Positions 1 through 9,175 are shown, numbered from the stretch's first letter. The stretch is DNA of 27,751 nucleotides from Welwitschia mirabilis (GCA_051453625.1 JBOZIK010000001.1:51575934-51603684), one strand, 5' to 3'. Numbers and translations: made by a program. The notes: a model not told the origin generated them from the letters alone.

Positions 1-152
1 ATTGTAGTGATGAATTGTTAAAGAAAATGCATGATTGTAGTGTATCAATTACTATTGTCCCTTTAATTGCTTAGCAAAAGCATTAGAATGATGTTCACAC
101 ATGTTAAACACTCATAAAATTTAGAAAGTAAAGAAATCAAATGATTTTTTTA

Positions 153-268
153 TTGCCGGTTTTTTTGGCCAACTTTTGGCAACTAATCTCTCAACTTGCC
201 GACCTGACTTTTTTTTGGGGGGTTGCCAACTTTTTGATTTTGCCGACTTTTTAAACTATGGTTGAGAG
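153..268. repeat. Cluster of short direct and inverted repeats
   Basis: TTGCCGAC occurs at 196-203 and 240-247. TTGGCAAC at 176-183 is the inverse of GTTGCCAA at 222-229, and CTCTCAAC at 188-195 is the inverse of GTTGAGAG at 261-268. The inverted pairs cross rather than nest cleanly, so this is not an obvious hairpin or MITE. The rest of 1-300 shows no gene. Confidence 0.4.
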
Positions 269-300
269 GTAACTAGAAGAACAAGGAGGTGTAAATTGCA

Positions 301-720
301 AAGTACAGTGAAAAAGAAAAGGCATTGCAATTATGGCAAATGATAATCCCAAAAAAGATTAAGATCTCTATATGGATGCTAAACAAGTGAGTGATAGCAA
401 TAATTGATAGGCTGCAAACCAAGGAATCATAGTTCCTCAAGGATGTTCAATGTGCTTGAAAGGGAATGAGTCTATTCACCATCTTTTTAATCAATATGAA
501 TGTACATACAAGTTTCTCATCTGTGCCAATTGTTCACTGGATTTTTCTTACTGCAGCATCTTTAACTTGCAGTACATCTAGTTCTTTTATTGGCAGGTGT
601 GGAAGAACAAGAACAAGTGGATATTTCAACAGCGTTGTAACACACCAAAACACATGGCTAGCAAGTTCAAAAGGCAATGGAGAGAAGCTATGCTTGCCAA
701 CATGGGGAAATATCTAGACT
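301..720 (+). pseudogene. LINE relic: RT-associated zinc-binding (zf-RVT) domain
   Basis: Conceptual translation with a frame change gives the pattern of the zinc-binding domain that follows reverse transcriptase in plant non-LTR retrotransposons. There is a W..IIPKKIKISIW segment near 320-385, then CSMCLKGNESIHHLF around 441-487, matching the family's C..C....ES..HLF core. A tail reading WKNKNKWIFQQ lies near 600-635. Stops and frameshifts break the frame, and no reverse transcriptase or endonuclease is present upstream in the window. What is seen is the motif order; assignment to the L1-type superfamily is inferred. The open frame at 466-717 is a shifted reading of the same relic, not a separate gene. 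Confidence 0.6.
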
Positions 721-1139
721 CGTGCACCAGATTCCATTTTCCGCTATAAACGATACTAGCAACTTTAAGACTTGATTGTGTTGAGAGGCTAGGACCTCAT
801 GCTAAGGAAGCTGTGTGATTCACCAAATGACAATACTTGTGAATTTCATAGAACGTGGAGGCACCAAATAACAACATTTCAACAACTGCAAATCTACGGC
901 TTGAAGGAGGCAATGGCAAAAACCCTCAAAGTCTCAGATGAGGATGAAATCCTTGATCCAGATTCCAAAGGTTATCTTGCAATGGAGTCATTTTATGGAG
1001 GAAACCCAATCAGAACGAACAATGTCATCTATCCAAGTTTGCCATTCCTCAGCTATGGCAGATGGGGACGACACTAATAGAGAGGTACTTCATCCAACCC
1101 AGCAATCACGCAAAGTGGTGGAAGTGAAGCCAAATCTCA
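721..1139. other. No recognisable gene
   Basis: An open frame of 92 codons (799-1077, plus strand) has a low-complexity-free but unfamiliar translation and no recognised motif. It may be the extreme 3' part of the LINE relic or flanking DNA between it and the copia LTR. No promoter or terminator could be identified. Confidence 0.4.
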
Positions 1140-1520
1140 TGTTATGTTATTTATTCCATTTGTATTGTTGCCATTATGTTTAAAAGTTGTAATTCCCTTC
1201 TTATTAAATAATAATTTTTAAAAAAAAGGAGTTAAAAAAGGGGGAGTTAAAATTGGAGTCAATTGAAAAGTTCTAGTTGTATGTAAAATTAGGGTTTCTA
1301 CCCTAAAGGAGATCTATAAATGGCGAATAGGGGCATGATATATGTAAGGATCAAAAGATAAGCAAGGCTAGCTATTAAGGATTGCCTATGTCCTTTCCCT
1401 TTCATTTGAATAAGAGAGCTGTGCATTGCTCCCATGGTTTTTCCCCACATTGAGGTTTCCACGTTAAATTTGGTGTTTTGTTATTTGCCTTTTGTTTTTG
1501 CTCTGCCATGTTTTATAACA
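1140..1520 (+). mobile_element. Candidate 5' LTR of copia element 1
   Basis: The 3' boundary is well supported: TTATAACA ends at 1520, two bases before a primer-binding site. A TATA box (TATAAA, 1315-1320) and an AATAAG polyadenylation-like signal near 1408 lie in the order expected of an LTR. The 5' boundary is inferred from a TGTTATG at 1140. It cannot be tested by pairing because no second LTR is present in the window. A start near 1177 (TGTTTAAAAG) is the main alternative. Confidence 0.6.
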
Positions 1521-1522
1521 AT

Positions 1523-1534
1523 TGGTATCAAAGC
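1523..1534 (+). promoter_or_regulatory. Retrotransposon primer-binding site (tRNA-iMet type)
   Basis: TGGTATCAAAGC differs by one base from TGGTATCAGAGC, the usual plant Ty1/copia site complementary to the 3' end of initiator methionine tRNA. It sits two bases after the LTR end, the normal spacing. Confidence 0.8.
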
Positions 1535-1607
1535 AAGTTTGTTGTGTTGTTGTCTTTCAACCTCTAGATACCTATTTTAAGATCCTTTCATAATAAAGAG
1601 GCTCTAA

Positions 1608-3475
1608 ATGATGAATAAGCTTGTGCGATGCAATTGGTACATTTGGTGTGTTCTAATAAAAGTTGTTTTGGTGCAGAAAGACTATCTAGAAGCCCTCAAG
1701 CCACAAAAACATGTTTCCATGAAAGATGTAGAATGGACGAAGATCAAGGCTAAAGGTCTGTCTTACATCCATCCATGTCTTAGTATCAACATTCTACGAT
1801 CCACCAAATCTGACATGAAGCCTTATGACCTCTAGTAGAGCTTGAAAAACAGGTTTGATAAAACTTCCAATTTAAATACTTTCCATATTTATCAAAAGGT
1901 TTTTAAAGGGAAGAAAAGGCCTAAGGCTCCTTTACAAGATCATCTAGACAAGATGGTGGGTAATCTAGTTAAGTTAGAGTAATATCAATTCATTTATTTC
2001 AAATTTGGTGAAATCTCATGCTATTTTAGATTCTCGGTTAGATTTATGATCTGCTGTAGTGACTTCAATCACTACGTTCGTGAATATTATTTCTATGTCT
2101 TTTGAACAAGTTGTTTCCACTCTTCAAGATTCTAAGAGCACGTTGAATGAAATGCAAACATCTGAAAGCACCTTTCTGGCTGAAAACAATAGCAGGAACT
2201 GAAAACATGACCTAAGCAGGGGGGAATATAAAAGCAAAGAAGTGTCTCGTGCTAGGAATTTGGAATGCTCCTTTTGCAAGTAGAAGGGCCACAAACAGAA
2301 GGATTGTTATTTAGGGAAATCAAAACAAAACCAAAAGAGCAAAAAGGGAAAATTAGAAGAGTCCTCCTCTCAAATGAATCAAGTTGAAGAAGGTGTTAGT
2401 TTTTGTCTATCTAGACCTTGCACTTTCCTAACAGAAGGGCATGGCAAGGACAAGTGGTTGATTGACATAGTGCCTCTTTTTATATTTGTCCTAATCGTTC
2501 TCGTTCTTCACCATATAACATTGTCTCATCTAGAGTCATTTACGCTACAGATGGAAAAGTTTTGAAGTAGGAATGTCCAAAGTCACAATTAATATTGTCC
2601 ATCATGTTCCAAGAGTGACAAAGAAGTTGTTTTCAATAACTCAACTTGATGATTTGTGCCTGGCTTTCCATAGCGAAGAAGGACATTGGAAAATTAGCCA
2701 AGGAATTCTAACTATACTATGTGGGGAAAAAGGAAAGTAGTTTGTACATGTTAGAAGCACATGCACATAGGCTGACTGTGGTTGTTACAGGCACGAACAT
2801 TGTTGCTGGAAGTACAGATTCAAAGGATGGTGATATCTAGCATAAACATCTTAGATACACTAGGGACTCCAGTTCGAAGGTACTACAATCTCAATCACTA
2901 ATTCCTACATTTTCACATACATTTACAAATTTCTATAAAGGTTGTTTGGTTAGTAAATCTAGAAGATTTAATTTTCAAGGATACTTAGAAAATACAAAGA
3001 AAAATAAATTAGAATTGGTATATTGTAATGTATGTGGTCCAATGAATCCTACTCCTTTTAGTGGTTCTCTGTTGTGTGACTTTTATTGATAACTATACTC
3101 AAAAGGTCTAGGTATATACTTTAAAATCAAAAGATTAAGTTTTGGTAGTCTTTAAGTCTTTTTGTTGCCAAGGAAGAAACTCATATAGCTTTAACGTTGA
3201 AATGTTTGCTTATGGATAATGGGGAAGAGTATACCTCCAAAGCATTTGAAGAATCTTGTAGTGACAAATGAATACATCACATTCATATACCTCCTAGAAA
3301 ACCGCAAGAAAATGGCTTTGTTGAAAGATGCGATAGAACATTGCTGAAACGTGCTAGATCTATAGTAGCTTAGGCAGGTTTGTCCTAGACTTTCTGGTCA
3401 AAAATAGTAATGATTTTTGCTACTTGGTAAACTGGTCTCCTTATTTCTCCCTTAGAAATGGAGTTCTAGAAATAT
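1608..3475 (+). pseudogene. Ty1/copia relic 1: gag, protease, integrase
   Basis: Decayed gag-pol in copia order. Gag begins near 1608, and its longest clean stretch (to 1835) contains MKDVEWTKIKAKGLSYIHPC, typical of UBN2-type copia gag. A CCHC zinc knuckle (CSFCK*KGHKQKDC, with an internal stop) lies at 2258-2307. The protease site is broken at 2458-2485: WLID is followed by a frameshift into an ASF-like reading, then ICPNRSRS. The pre-integrase domain (H-KHLR near 2840) precedes the integrase core around 3015-3390, ending with PPRKPQENGFVERCDRTLL, which carries the conserved QENG.VER glutamate region. Translation stops resembling copia at 3470-3475, exactly where a minus-strand LTR begins. 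Reverse transcriptase and RNase H are absent from the window. Many in-frame stops make it non-functional. Confidence 0.85.
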
Positions 3476-3664
3476 TGTAGACTTCAAGCCAACAATAGGC
3501 TTCAGGCAAGAATGCCTCAGAGAACTCCACCCCATTTCTGTCTTCCAAACAACCCGCACACCACCATTAAATAGGCCAAGGGTTACAACCAATTAGAGTT
3601 ACAAGCCAAAACCCTAAAGAGAGTACCATCCTTCTCTTGACACATGTCTCATCTCTACCTAACA
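3476..3664 (-). mobile_element. Short LTR of a minus-strand retrotransposon inserted in copia 1
   Basis: Read on the minus strand this 189-bp segment starts TGTTAGG, ends GTCTACA (the TG...CA ends of LTRs), and has a TATTTAAT box in its middle. It is preceded by a polypurine tract. The junction with copia integrase sequence is abrupt, so this element inserted after copia 1. A target duplication (possibly AATAT at 3471-3475) cannot be checked because the other LTR is not found. Its small size suits a TRIM-like or small copia LTR; the family is not identified. Confidence 0.65.
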
Positions 3665-3676
3665 CCCCCCAAAGAT
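3665..3676 (-). promoter_or_regulatory. Polypurine tract next to the minus-strand LTR
   Basis: On the minus strand the bases ATCTTTGGGGGG directly precede the LTR start TGTTAGG. A G-rich purine run abutting the 3' LTR is the plus-strand DNA primer site of LTR retrotransposons. This supports both the orientation and the boundary of the LTR at 3476-3664. Confidence 0.65.
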
Positions 3677-4364
3677 GGTTTAAAATAAAAACCTCCTTGT
3701 ACAATATTAAAGTGGGGCCAACGTGAACATAAAACATTAGAGACATTACAAAATAATAAATTTGGCTTCACATATTAACAAAAGCCAAGTAAGACCGTAC
3801 CTAGAATAAGTTCAAAGGTTGATCAAAGTGAGCTATAGATCTTTTCTACTATCGCATAGCCCCACGTAGAATCTACAAGGAAACAACTTTGGTAACTATC
3901 AAACAAAAGGAAATTCTAACAACACTTGCCTACCTACAGATGTAACAAATCCCTCAGAAGGTGGTTGTTTCATACTAGCAACCTTAGGAGTCCCATCCTT
4001 TATTTGTTTGCAAAGCTACATGATTACGACAATGTTCATACTTCATAAAGAATCCCGCTAGAGTTCATTAGGAGAAGTTACTCTATGAGGGAATTTCTCC
4101 ATACTTTTGATCTCCTCTTATTTGATCATGTATTTTTTTATGTCATTTCAATTTGTAGCCATGTTGATTTGTAGCAAATTTGAGGCTGTTGAAAGCCATT
4201 GTGTCTATGTTTATACCCACAACTTCTTTCAAGTTTCTTTGTTCCCTGTTGGTTTCCTTGCTTCTTTCATACCACCCAAGCAGCAGACAATTATTAGTTA
4301 GATACTTCAACTGAAAAAGCTACTTTCTGAAGGGCTGGTCAATAAGTTGCGAGAGGTAAATACT
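3677..4364 (-). other. Probable internal remnant of the minus-strand retrotransposon; no clear gene
   Basis: This lies between the polypurine tract and the DGD1-like exon. On the minus strand a short stretch near 3940-4010 can be read as KVASMKQPPSEGFVTSVGRQ before stops begin, but it matches nothing I recognise. The plus-strand frame at 4107-4301 is hydrophobic and has no motif. If the DGD1-like gene is intact, part of this could be its first intron, because its next exons should lie at lower coordinates. Confidence 0.35.
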
Positions 4365-4441
4365 TCACCATCTCTGTAAGTGAGAAACAGAAAGAGCATT
4401 TCTATCAAATGCATCAGCAGCTGGAGTTCCACTCAATTTCA

Positions 4442-4475
4442 ATACTTTCACTTGGCTTATACTTTCACTTGGCTT
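4442..4475. repeat. Perfect 17-bp tandem duplication
   Basis: ATACTTTCACTTGGCTT is present twice head to tail (4442-4458 and 4459-4475) with no mismatch. It lies just downstream of the supported DGD1-like exon, in what I take to be intron. The identity of the copies suggests a recent replication or repair event. Confidence 0.9.
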
Positions 4476-4547
4476 AAAGAGTAGTGGCTGACAAAACAAA
4501 TGAGAAAATATAAGTCGTATTCGTTGAAGAGCTAAACAAGAGCGTAC

Positions 4548-5132
4548 CAGACTTTTTCTGAAAGATTCAACAAAATCGGAGTGTCTGAGGTTTTCAAGGA
4601 GCTCAGAAGCAGACTTCCCTCTGTAAGCAGAAGCAGCCTTGCGGTCAAGATCACGGATGCCTTCCTTAAAAGACTTAAGAGGATCCCATTCGGAAATCTG
4701 CCAAGTATCGGAATCCTCAGTCCAAATCCTTTTTTCTCTGCTGTTGCTTAGCCGCTTGAACTCCACGCGATCTTTGCTCTTTGTTCCGACGTAGAAACCC
4801 TCGTCATCGACCGCTCTGGTATTTCGAAAAGCCTTCGTAATGAGCGAAAGGTCGAGAGAAGACGAAGAATTGACATCGGCGGCAGAATAAGCGCGTCGCA
4901 GCTCCGACAACTTCGGCTTGATCTTTTTAAGAAATTCAAGCTCTAGGGAGCGAGCGTTTGAAGGGTCATAGGTCTGTGCAAGTCGATCCAAAGAAACAGC
5001 AAAGTCGCGCAGAGAATTAGCTCTCGCACGCATCAATTTAAGGTCTGCATCTGCGCCGTTTCGAACTTCCTTCCAACCCTGCGAAATAAACGACATTGCT
5101 CTTTCCGAGGGGGTTGTTGCAGGAACTGCCAT
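4548..5132 (-). CDS. DGD1: DGD1-like digalactosyldiacylglycerol synthase, first coding exon
   Basis: The intact frame encodes 195 residues resembling the N-terminal extension of plant DGD1. That enzyme adds a second galactose to monogalactosyldiacylglycerol at the chloroplast outer envelope, and the extension is absent from DGD2. Residues 12-31 (AMSFISQGWKEVRNGADADL) and 32-48 (KLMRARANSLRDFA...) align with the conserved start of DGD1. Later conserved points include KIKPKLSELRRAYSA (70-84), the DRVEF segment (121-125), WDPLKSFK (149-156) and DFVESFRKSL (186-195). The start ATG at 5132 has a favourable GGAATGG context and is the first in frame. The frame stays open to 4365, but residues after 195 no longer look like DGD1. 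A donor-like CTG|GTACGC at 4548/4547 suggests the exon ends there, with the open tail being intron. The glycosyltransferase domain is not in this window, so the gene is partial here or truncated. The exon is CpG-rich, unlike the decayed DNA around it. Confidence 0.8.
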
Positions 5133-5585
5133 TCCTCTGAATGTATTACTTTACTCAGAATATTCAAAATTGCCTCTTCTTTTCTTCTACTCTCATACCA
5201 TCAGTGCAGTCAATGTTGAGCCTAAAATAGAAATCCATCCTACATGCTTAAACTGCAGAAGAAATGAGAGAATAGAAGACTGAAAGCTTCAAGGAAATAT
5301 GTTTCTTGGTTTGAAGAAAGGAGAAGCAGAAAGCCATTAAGCTTCTTGTACATAACTTCTGCACCACTCGTTGAGTCCCAGTGGCAAATTCGGATTTCCG
5401 GAATTTGTCACTGTTTTGCTTTTGTTTCTTTTCACAGTCGACTCTGCATACTATTCCTCTCCTACTGGCCCTCTGTAAGCCCTTCCCCTCTTCTAATAAA
5501 ACCCTGCCAACTCTTAACAGTGTCTGCTACTCCAACAGCTGCCTCACCCACATTCTGAAGCGTCATCCATAGGGATCTTAATGCA
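5133..5585 (-). promoter_or_regulatory. 5' flank of the DGD1-like gene
   Basis: Directly upstream of the start codon on the minus strand. It contains a pyrimidine tract ending in TTCTTCTGCAG (AG at 5253-5254), which could be the acceptor of a 5' UTR intron; the same tract is kept in the duplicate copy. No convincing TATA box was seen. Short plus-strand frames here (5346-5558, 5381-5572) have no recognisable product and are judged chance. Confidence 0.4.
5200..5494 (-). repeat. Duplicated DGD1 upstream segment, gene-proximal copy
   Basis: This aligns almost end to end with 6120-6415 in the same orientation, at an offset of 920-921 bp with very few indels. It lies 67 bp upstream of the DGD1-like ATG. 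Most differences are C/T or G/A, and this copy usually carries the TpG or CpA state where the other has CpG. Confidence 0.9.
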
Positions 5586-6113
5586 NNNNNNNNNNNNNNN
5601 NNNNNNNNNNNNNNNNNNNNNNNNNNNNNNNNNNNNNNNNNNNNNNNNNNNNNNNNNNNNNNNNNNNNNNNNNNNNNNNNNNNNNNNNNNNNNNNNNNNN
5701 NNNNNNNNNNNNNNNNNNNNNNNNNNNNNNNNNNNNNNNNNNNNNNNNNNNNNNNNNNNNNNNNNNNNNNNNNNNNNNNNNNNNNNNNNNNNNNNNNNNN
5801 NNNNNNNNNNNNNNNNNNNNNNNNNNNNNNNNNNNNNNNNNNNNNNNNNNNNNNNNNNNNNNNNNNNNNNNNNNNNNNNNNNNNNNNNNNNNNNNNNNNN
5901 NNNNNNNNNNNNNNNNNNNNNNNNNNNNNNNNNNNNNNNNNNNNNNNNNNNNNNNNNNNNNNNNNNNNNNNNNNNNNNNNNNNNNNNNNNNNNNNNNNNN
6001 NNNNNNNNNNNNNNNNNNNNNNNNNNNNNNNNNNNNNNNNNNNNNNNNNNNNNNNNNNNNNNNNNNNNNNNNNNNNNNNNNNNNNNNNNNNNNNNNNNNN
6101 NNNNNNNNNNNNN
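5586..6113. other. Assembly gap (528 N)
   Basis: Unknown sequence between the two copies of the DGD1 upstream segment. By analogy with the proximal copy, a start codon belonging to the distal copy would fall about 67 bp inside the right edge of this gap. A second gene start could therefore be hidden here. Confidence 0.95.
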
Positions 6114-6119
6114 CAGACA

Positions 6120-6415
6120 ATCAGTGCAGCCAGCGTTGAGCCTAAAATAGAAACCCACCCTAAATGCTTAAACTGCAGGAGAAACGAGAGAATAGAAGAC
6201 TGGAAGCTTCAAGGAAACCATGCTTCTTGGTTCGAAGAAAGGAGAAGCGGAAAGCCGTTGGGCTTCTTGTATACGACTTCTGCACCACTCGTTGAGTCCA
6301 AGTGGCAAATTTGGATTTCCGGAATTTGTCGCTCTTTTGCTTTTGTTTCTTTCCACGGTCGACTGCGCGTACCGTTCCTCTCCTGATGGCCCTCTGCAAT
6401 GACCATCCCTCTTCT
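6120..6415 (-). repeat. Duplicated DGD1 upstream segment, distal copy
   Basis: Homologue of 5200-5494. It keeps the candidate UTR splice acceptor (CTCCTGCAG on the minus strand) and has many more CpG dinucleotides, for example in TTCGAAG, GCGGAAAGCCG, GTCGCTC and TGCGCGTACCG. The minus-strand open frame at 6160-6546 and the overlapping shorter ones show no protein motif. I read them as chance frames in promoter or UTR sequence. Confidence 0.9.
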
Positions 6416-7508
6416 CTGGGCGATTTTATGCGAATCTTTTGAGCAAATGTGCAACTCCGATTTTGGAACTGCAGAGCATATTCCGCCGCATTTGGAATTT
6501 CGTACGGCTGCGAAATTTCCGCTTTCTTATTCAGTAAATTGTTCAAGGTTTTTGCAGGTCAAGTTTTGTTTGGATACAATTATTTTGCAATTTGGAAATG
6601 AGAAATATTTTGTGCGTTTTGACTTAGGAGTCCATAATTTGAATAAATCACACAAGAAACATCACCTAAAGTTTTAGTTTGTATTCATTTGATAAAAGGA
6701 ATTGTTCATACTTACTCACATAACTAAGGCCTATTAGAAAAAGGCGTTATTATAGCCTTTGATAATAATGACCAAGGCCTATTAAAATTGAAGGCATTAT
6801 TATGGCCTTTGATAACAGTGACTAAATAATACTTATAAGTACTCTAAGATTCAAGCTGAAACTTCTAAGTCCATATGCTCAAGGATGTCTCAACCACTAC
6901 TTAAAGCTTCAACTTTAACATCCCCATTAAATAATAACTGAGAAAAAGTATGTAAAATGAGTAGTAGTACTAACTTAATATGATATACAAAAGGATACAT
7001 GAACTTTTACCAAAGAAAGGTACAAAATAACCTACTCCGATAATCTTAAAGTATGTTACTAATTGAATTAGTCGCAACAGTTTTGCTAGAACAATCTTTT
7101 TGTTTTTTATTTCAATTCGTTTGATAAGAAGACATTTGCAAGTGATAGATGACACAAGGATTCCTTCTGAAGACACAATATTCTACGTATTGTTTCTTAC
7201 CATTTGTGGCAAGAAAGCAGTCACAGCTAATAGATCATAAGGATTTCTCCTTTGTAAACACAACCTTCTGGTGTCATTAACTTTTAAATTTGAATTAAGC
7301 TAATGCTAGGAACTTTCATAGTATATTCCAAAATATGACTAATAAAACCCTCTCTGTTCTTCCAACTATTCTTACAGGTACATTTTCCCCAATAAAAGTT
7401 ATTTTACACCAAAATTGGGGATCTCAAACTTGAAAGTTTTAGTAACCTTACATCCTATCAGAAATATAATCACTATAATAGCTTAAACAAATTATTTAAT
7501 TACATGCA
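6416..7508. other. AT-rich intergenic DNA, no gene seen
   Basis: No frame here has a recognisable motif; those at 6399-6677 (plus) and 6970-7176 (minus) are compositionally unremarkable. The only structured element noticed is the tandem repeat at 6726-6822. Confidence 0.5.
6726..6822. repeat. Two-copy tandem repeat of about 48 bp
   Basis: Units 6726-6773 and 6774-6822 both begin AAGGCCTATTA, continue AAGGC(G/A)TTATTAT(A/G)GCCTTTGATAA and end GTGAC or ATGACC. Each unit also contains a partial internal palindrome (AAGGC...GCCTT). Confidence 0.85.
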
Positions 7509-7605
7509 AGGCTTTATAGTGCACTACCTAAGGCGTCCACAAGTTTGAACACATAACCTTTCAAATGGAGGATGAGCATTCAACCAGTTGGTCTACACTC
7601 CCATT
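7509..7605 (-). mobile_element. tRNA-derived SINE-like element, copy 1
   Basis: On the minus strand a box A-like TAGACCAACTGG (complement of 7584-7595) is followed 32 bases later by a box B-like TGTTCAAACTT (complement of 7541-7551). This is the internal Pol III promoter layout of tRNA genes and tRNA-derived SINEs. It is not a functional tRNA, because the arms do not pair well. A diverged homologue at 9075-9175 shares the boxes and about 35 bp beyond box B, which supports a dispersed element rather than chance. Confidence 0.55.
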
Positions 7606-9074
7606 AGCTTTTACAACAAAATGACTACAAACTAATTTACATATATAATATACTGCGTATTTGGCTTTTTATTAATTATGATCTAGCATTCAACAACAAC
7701 ATGAAAATGGTTGAATAGCAATATAGAATTTCAGTTGCTTCTCACTAATTGCATTCCAATATTTAACGAAAACATGGTAATGAAAGGATAATGTTACAAA
7801 ATTTTGGGTGTTAAACATTTCATGAAAGTCATATGATTCTAGGAAATTGAAAGTTATATATGCTAGATAGTGTGTAGTTAACTCAATGATAAATTTTCAA
7901 AGCCCTAAATTTGTACAATATTATAATCATGTAGCATTAGTATTCAAGATAGCATAAGGGGTAACTCCACCCCCCTGCACTTATTTCATCAAGTAGAGTT
8001 CACTCTTGGATGAAGGTAATGAGTTTAACTCAATTTGAAGAATTTGGTTTTATTTTTAAGAGAAAACTGATGATTTCAACAAATTTTGAAGATGTAAGTA
8101 AAATCCTAAGAAGAAGAAGAAGAAAAATGTAAATTCTAATTTCATAATCTTTTTAAATTATGATAAAATTAACCAATTGTATAGATTATCTCTAATGCCA
8201 AATAAACTAATAGATAGTTATTTGTTGTTCTTTACTTGATCCAACACATGTATCTTTTATGAAAATAGAAAAATAAAAGTTTTGTTTTATAAATGTAGTA
8301 TATTTTATACTAAGTGTAAGATAATACTTATGCAAAATATATAAGTTTTAATAAAAATATATTTCATAACAATAATGAGGACTTCTCCCCAAGAGTAAGG
8401 AAATCCTAGTTCTAGACTAGTTCTGTATTATTAAAAGACTTAAAAACTTCTATCTTACAACACATATCATAATGTTAAAATTCAAAGCTAATAAGCTAGA
8501 TCTTCTAGTAATTGTTGTTATCTTTGCTAAGTGATTTTAAAACTTAGAAATTTCTAAATCCTTTCACAATGAGAGTGATTTTAGCTTACAAGAAAAAATG
8601 GTTTAGTTATTCTATTAGTTTCATTAAGAGAAGTTATAATGGAAATACATTTTTGTTAAAAGTATTTCTTTAAGAAGTTTTATGTTTTTTTCTTAGTACT
8701 TAACTTATCTAAACTTCACATTTTATGTTTTTCTTTTAAGTATTAGAATAAGTAAATAGATGTATTACTTTCATCAAATGTTTTAATTAGGTAAAAAAAT
8801 AAAAGACTAGATTTATGAACTTCAAGCAATAATTACACTTAATAAAATATTTATCAATTTAAGAGTTATTTTTAATTTATAGTTAATGGATTTATTAATG
8901 TTCATGTATTTTCACCCTTCTTTATCTTTTCAATACTCACTTCTTATAATTTTCTTTCACTAGTTTTTTAGTGGTACATTATAAGGTAGGTGCTAAGCCA
9001 AAAACATTTTGTATTCATACTTCTCCCAAGGATACACCCATTACAATCACTCAAATTAACTATTTGGTTATGCT
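7606..9074. other. AT-rich intergenic DNA, no gene seen
   Basis: No coding frame with a motif was found on either strand. A short purine-rich microsatellite (AGA/GAA units) lies at about 8109-8126. The stretch from 8130 to 8930 is especially AT-rich. Confidence 0.5.
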
Positions 9075-9175
9075 TAGGGCCTTATAATGTGCCAAGAAAG
9101 TCATCCAAGGTTTGAAAACATAACCTTGTAAATGGAAGATAAGTGTACCATTAGTTAGACTACCATCTCCTTAGC
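9075..9175 (-). mobile_element. tRNA-derived SINE-like element, copy 2
   Basis: Diverged homologue of 7509-7605 in the same orientation. The minus strand reads TAGTCTAACTAATGG (box A-like, complement of 9148-9162), then GTTTTCAAACC (box B-like, complement of 9109-9119). Both copies share GGTTATGT just before box B and a GGA...CACTATAA/CACATTATAA segment after it. Box B is closer to consensus than in copy 1, while box A carries extra bases. Confidence 0.5.

Noticed and set aside
4107-4301. Plus-strand open frame of 64 codons, hydrophobic
   Set aside because: No motif, T-rich composition explains the hydrophobic residues, and it lies between a retrotransposon LTR and an oppositely oriented gene.
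4374-4547. A 174-bp intron joining the DGD1-like exon to an acceptor CTTACAG at 4374-4380
   Set aside because: The joined frame stops after two codons and does not resume DGD1 similarity; the shorter option (acceptor at 4488) would give a 60-nt intron, too short for a typical plant intron.
5544-6158. Long open frames spanning runs of N (also at 11068-11598, 25618-26110 and others)
   Set aside because: They are open only because N cannot encode a stop; no coding evidence exists on the visible ends.
6160-6546. Minus-strand open frame of 128 codons with overlapping shorter frames
   Set aside because: It overlaps the duplicated upstream segment; the sister copy at 5200-5494 does not keep the frame, and no protein family is recognisable. 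More likely UTR or promoter sequence.
7541-7595. Possible functional tRNA gene on the minus strand
   Set aside because: Box A and box B are present but degenerate, and no paired acceptor or anticodon arms could be drawn; called SINE-like instead.
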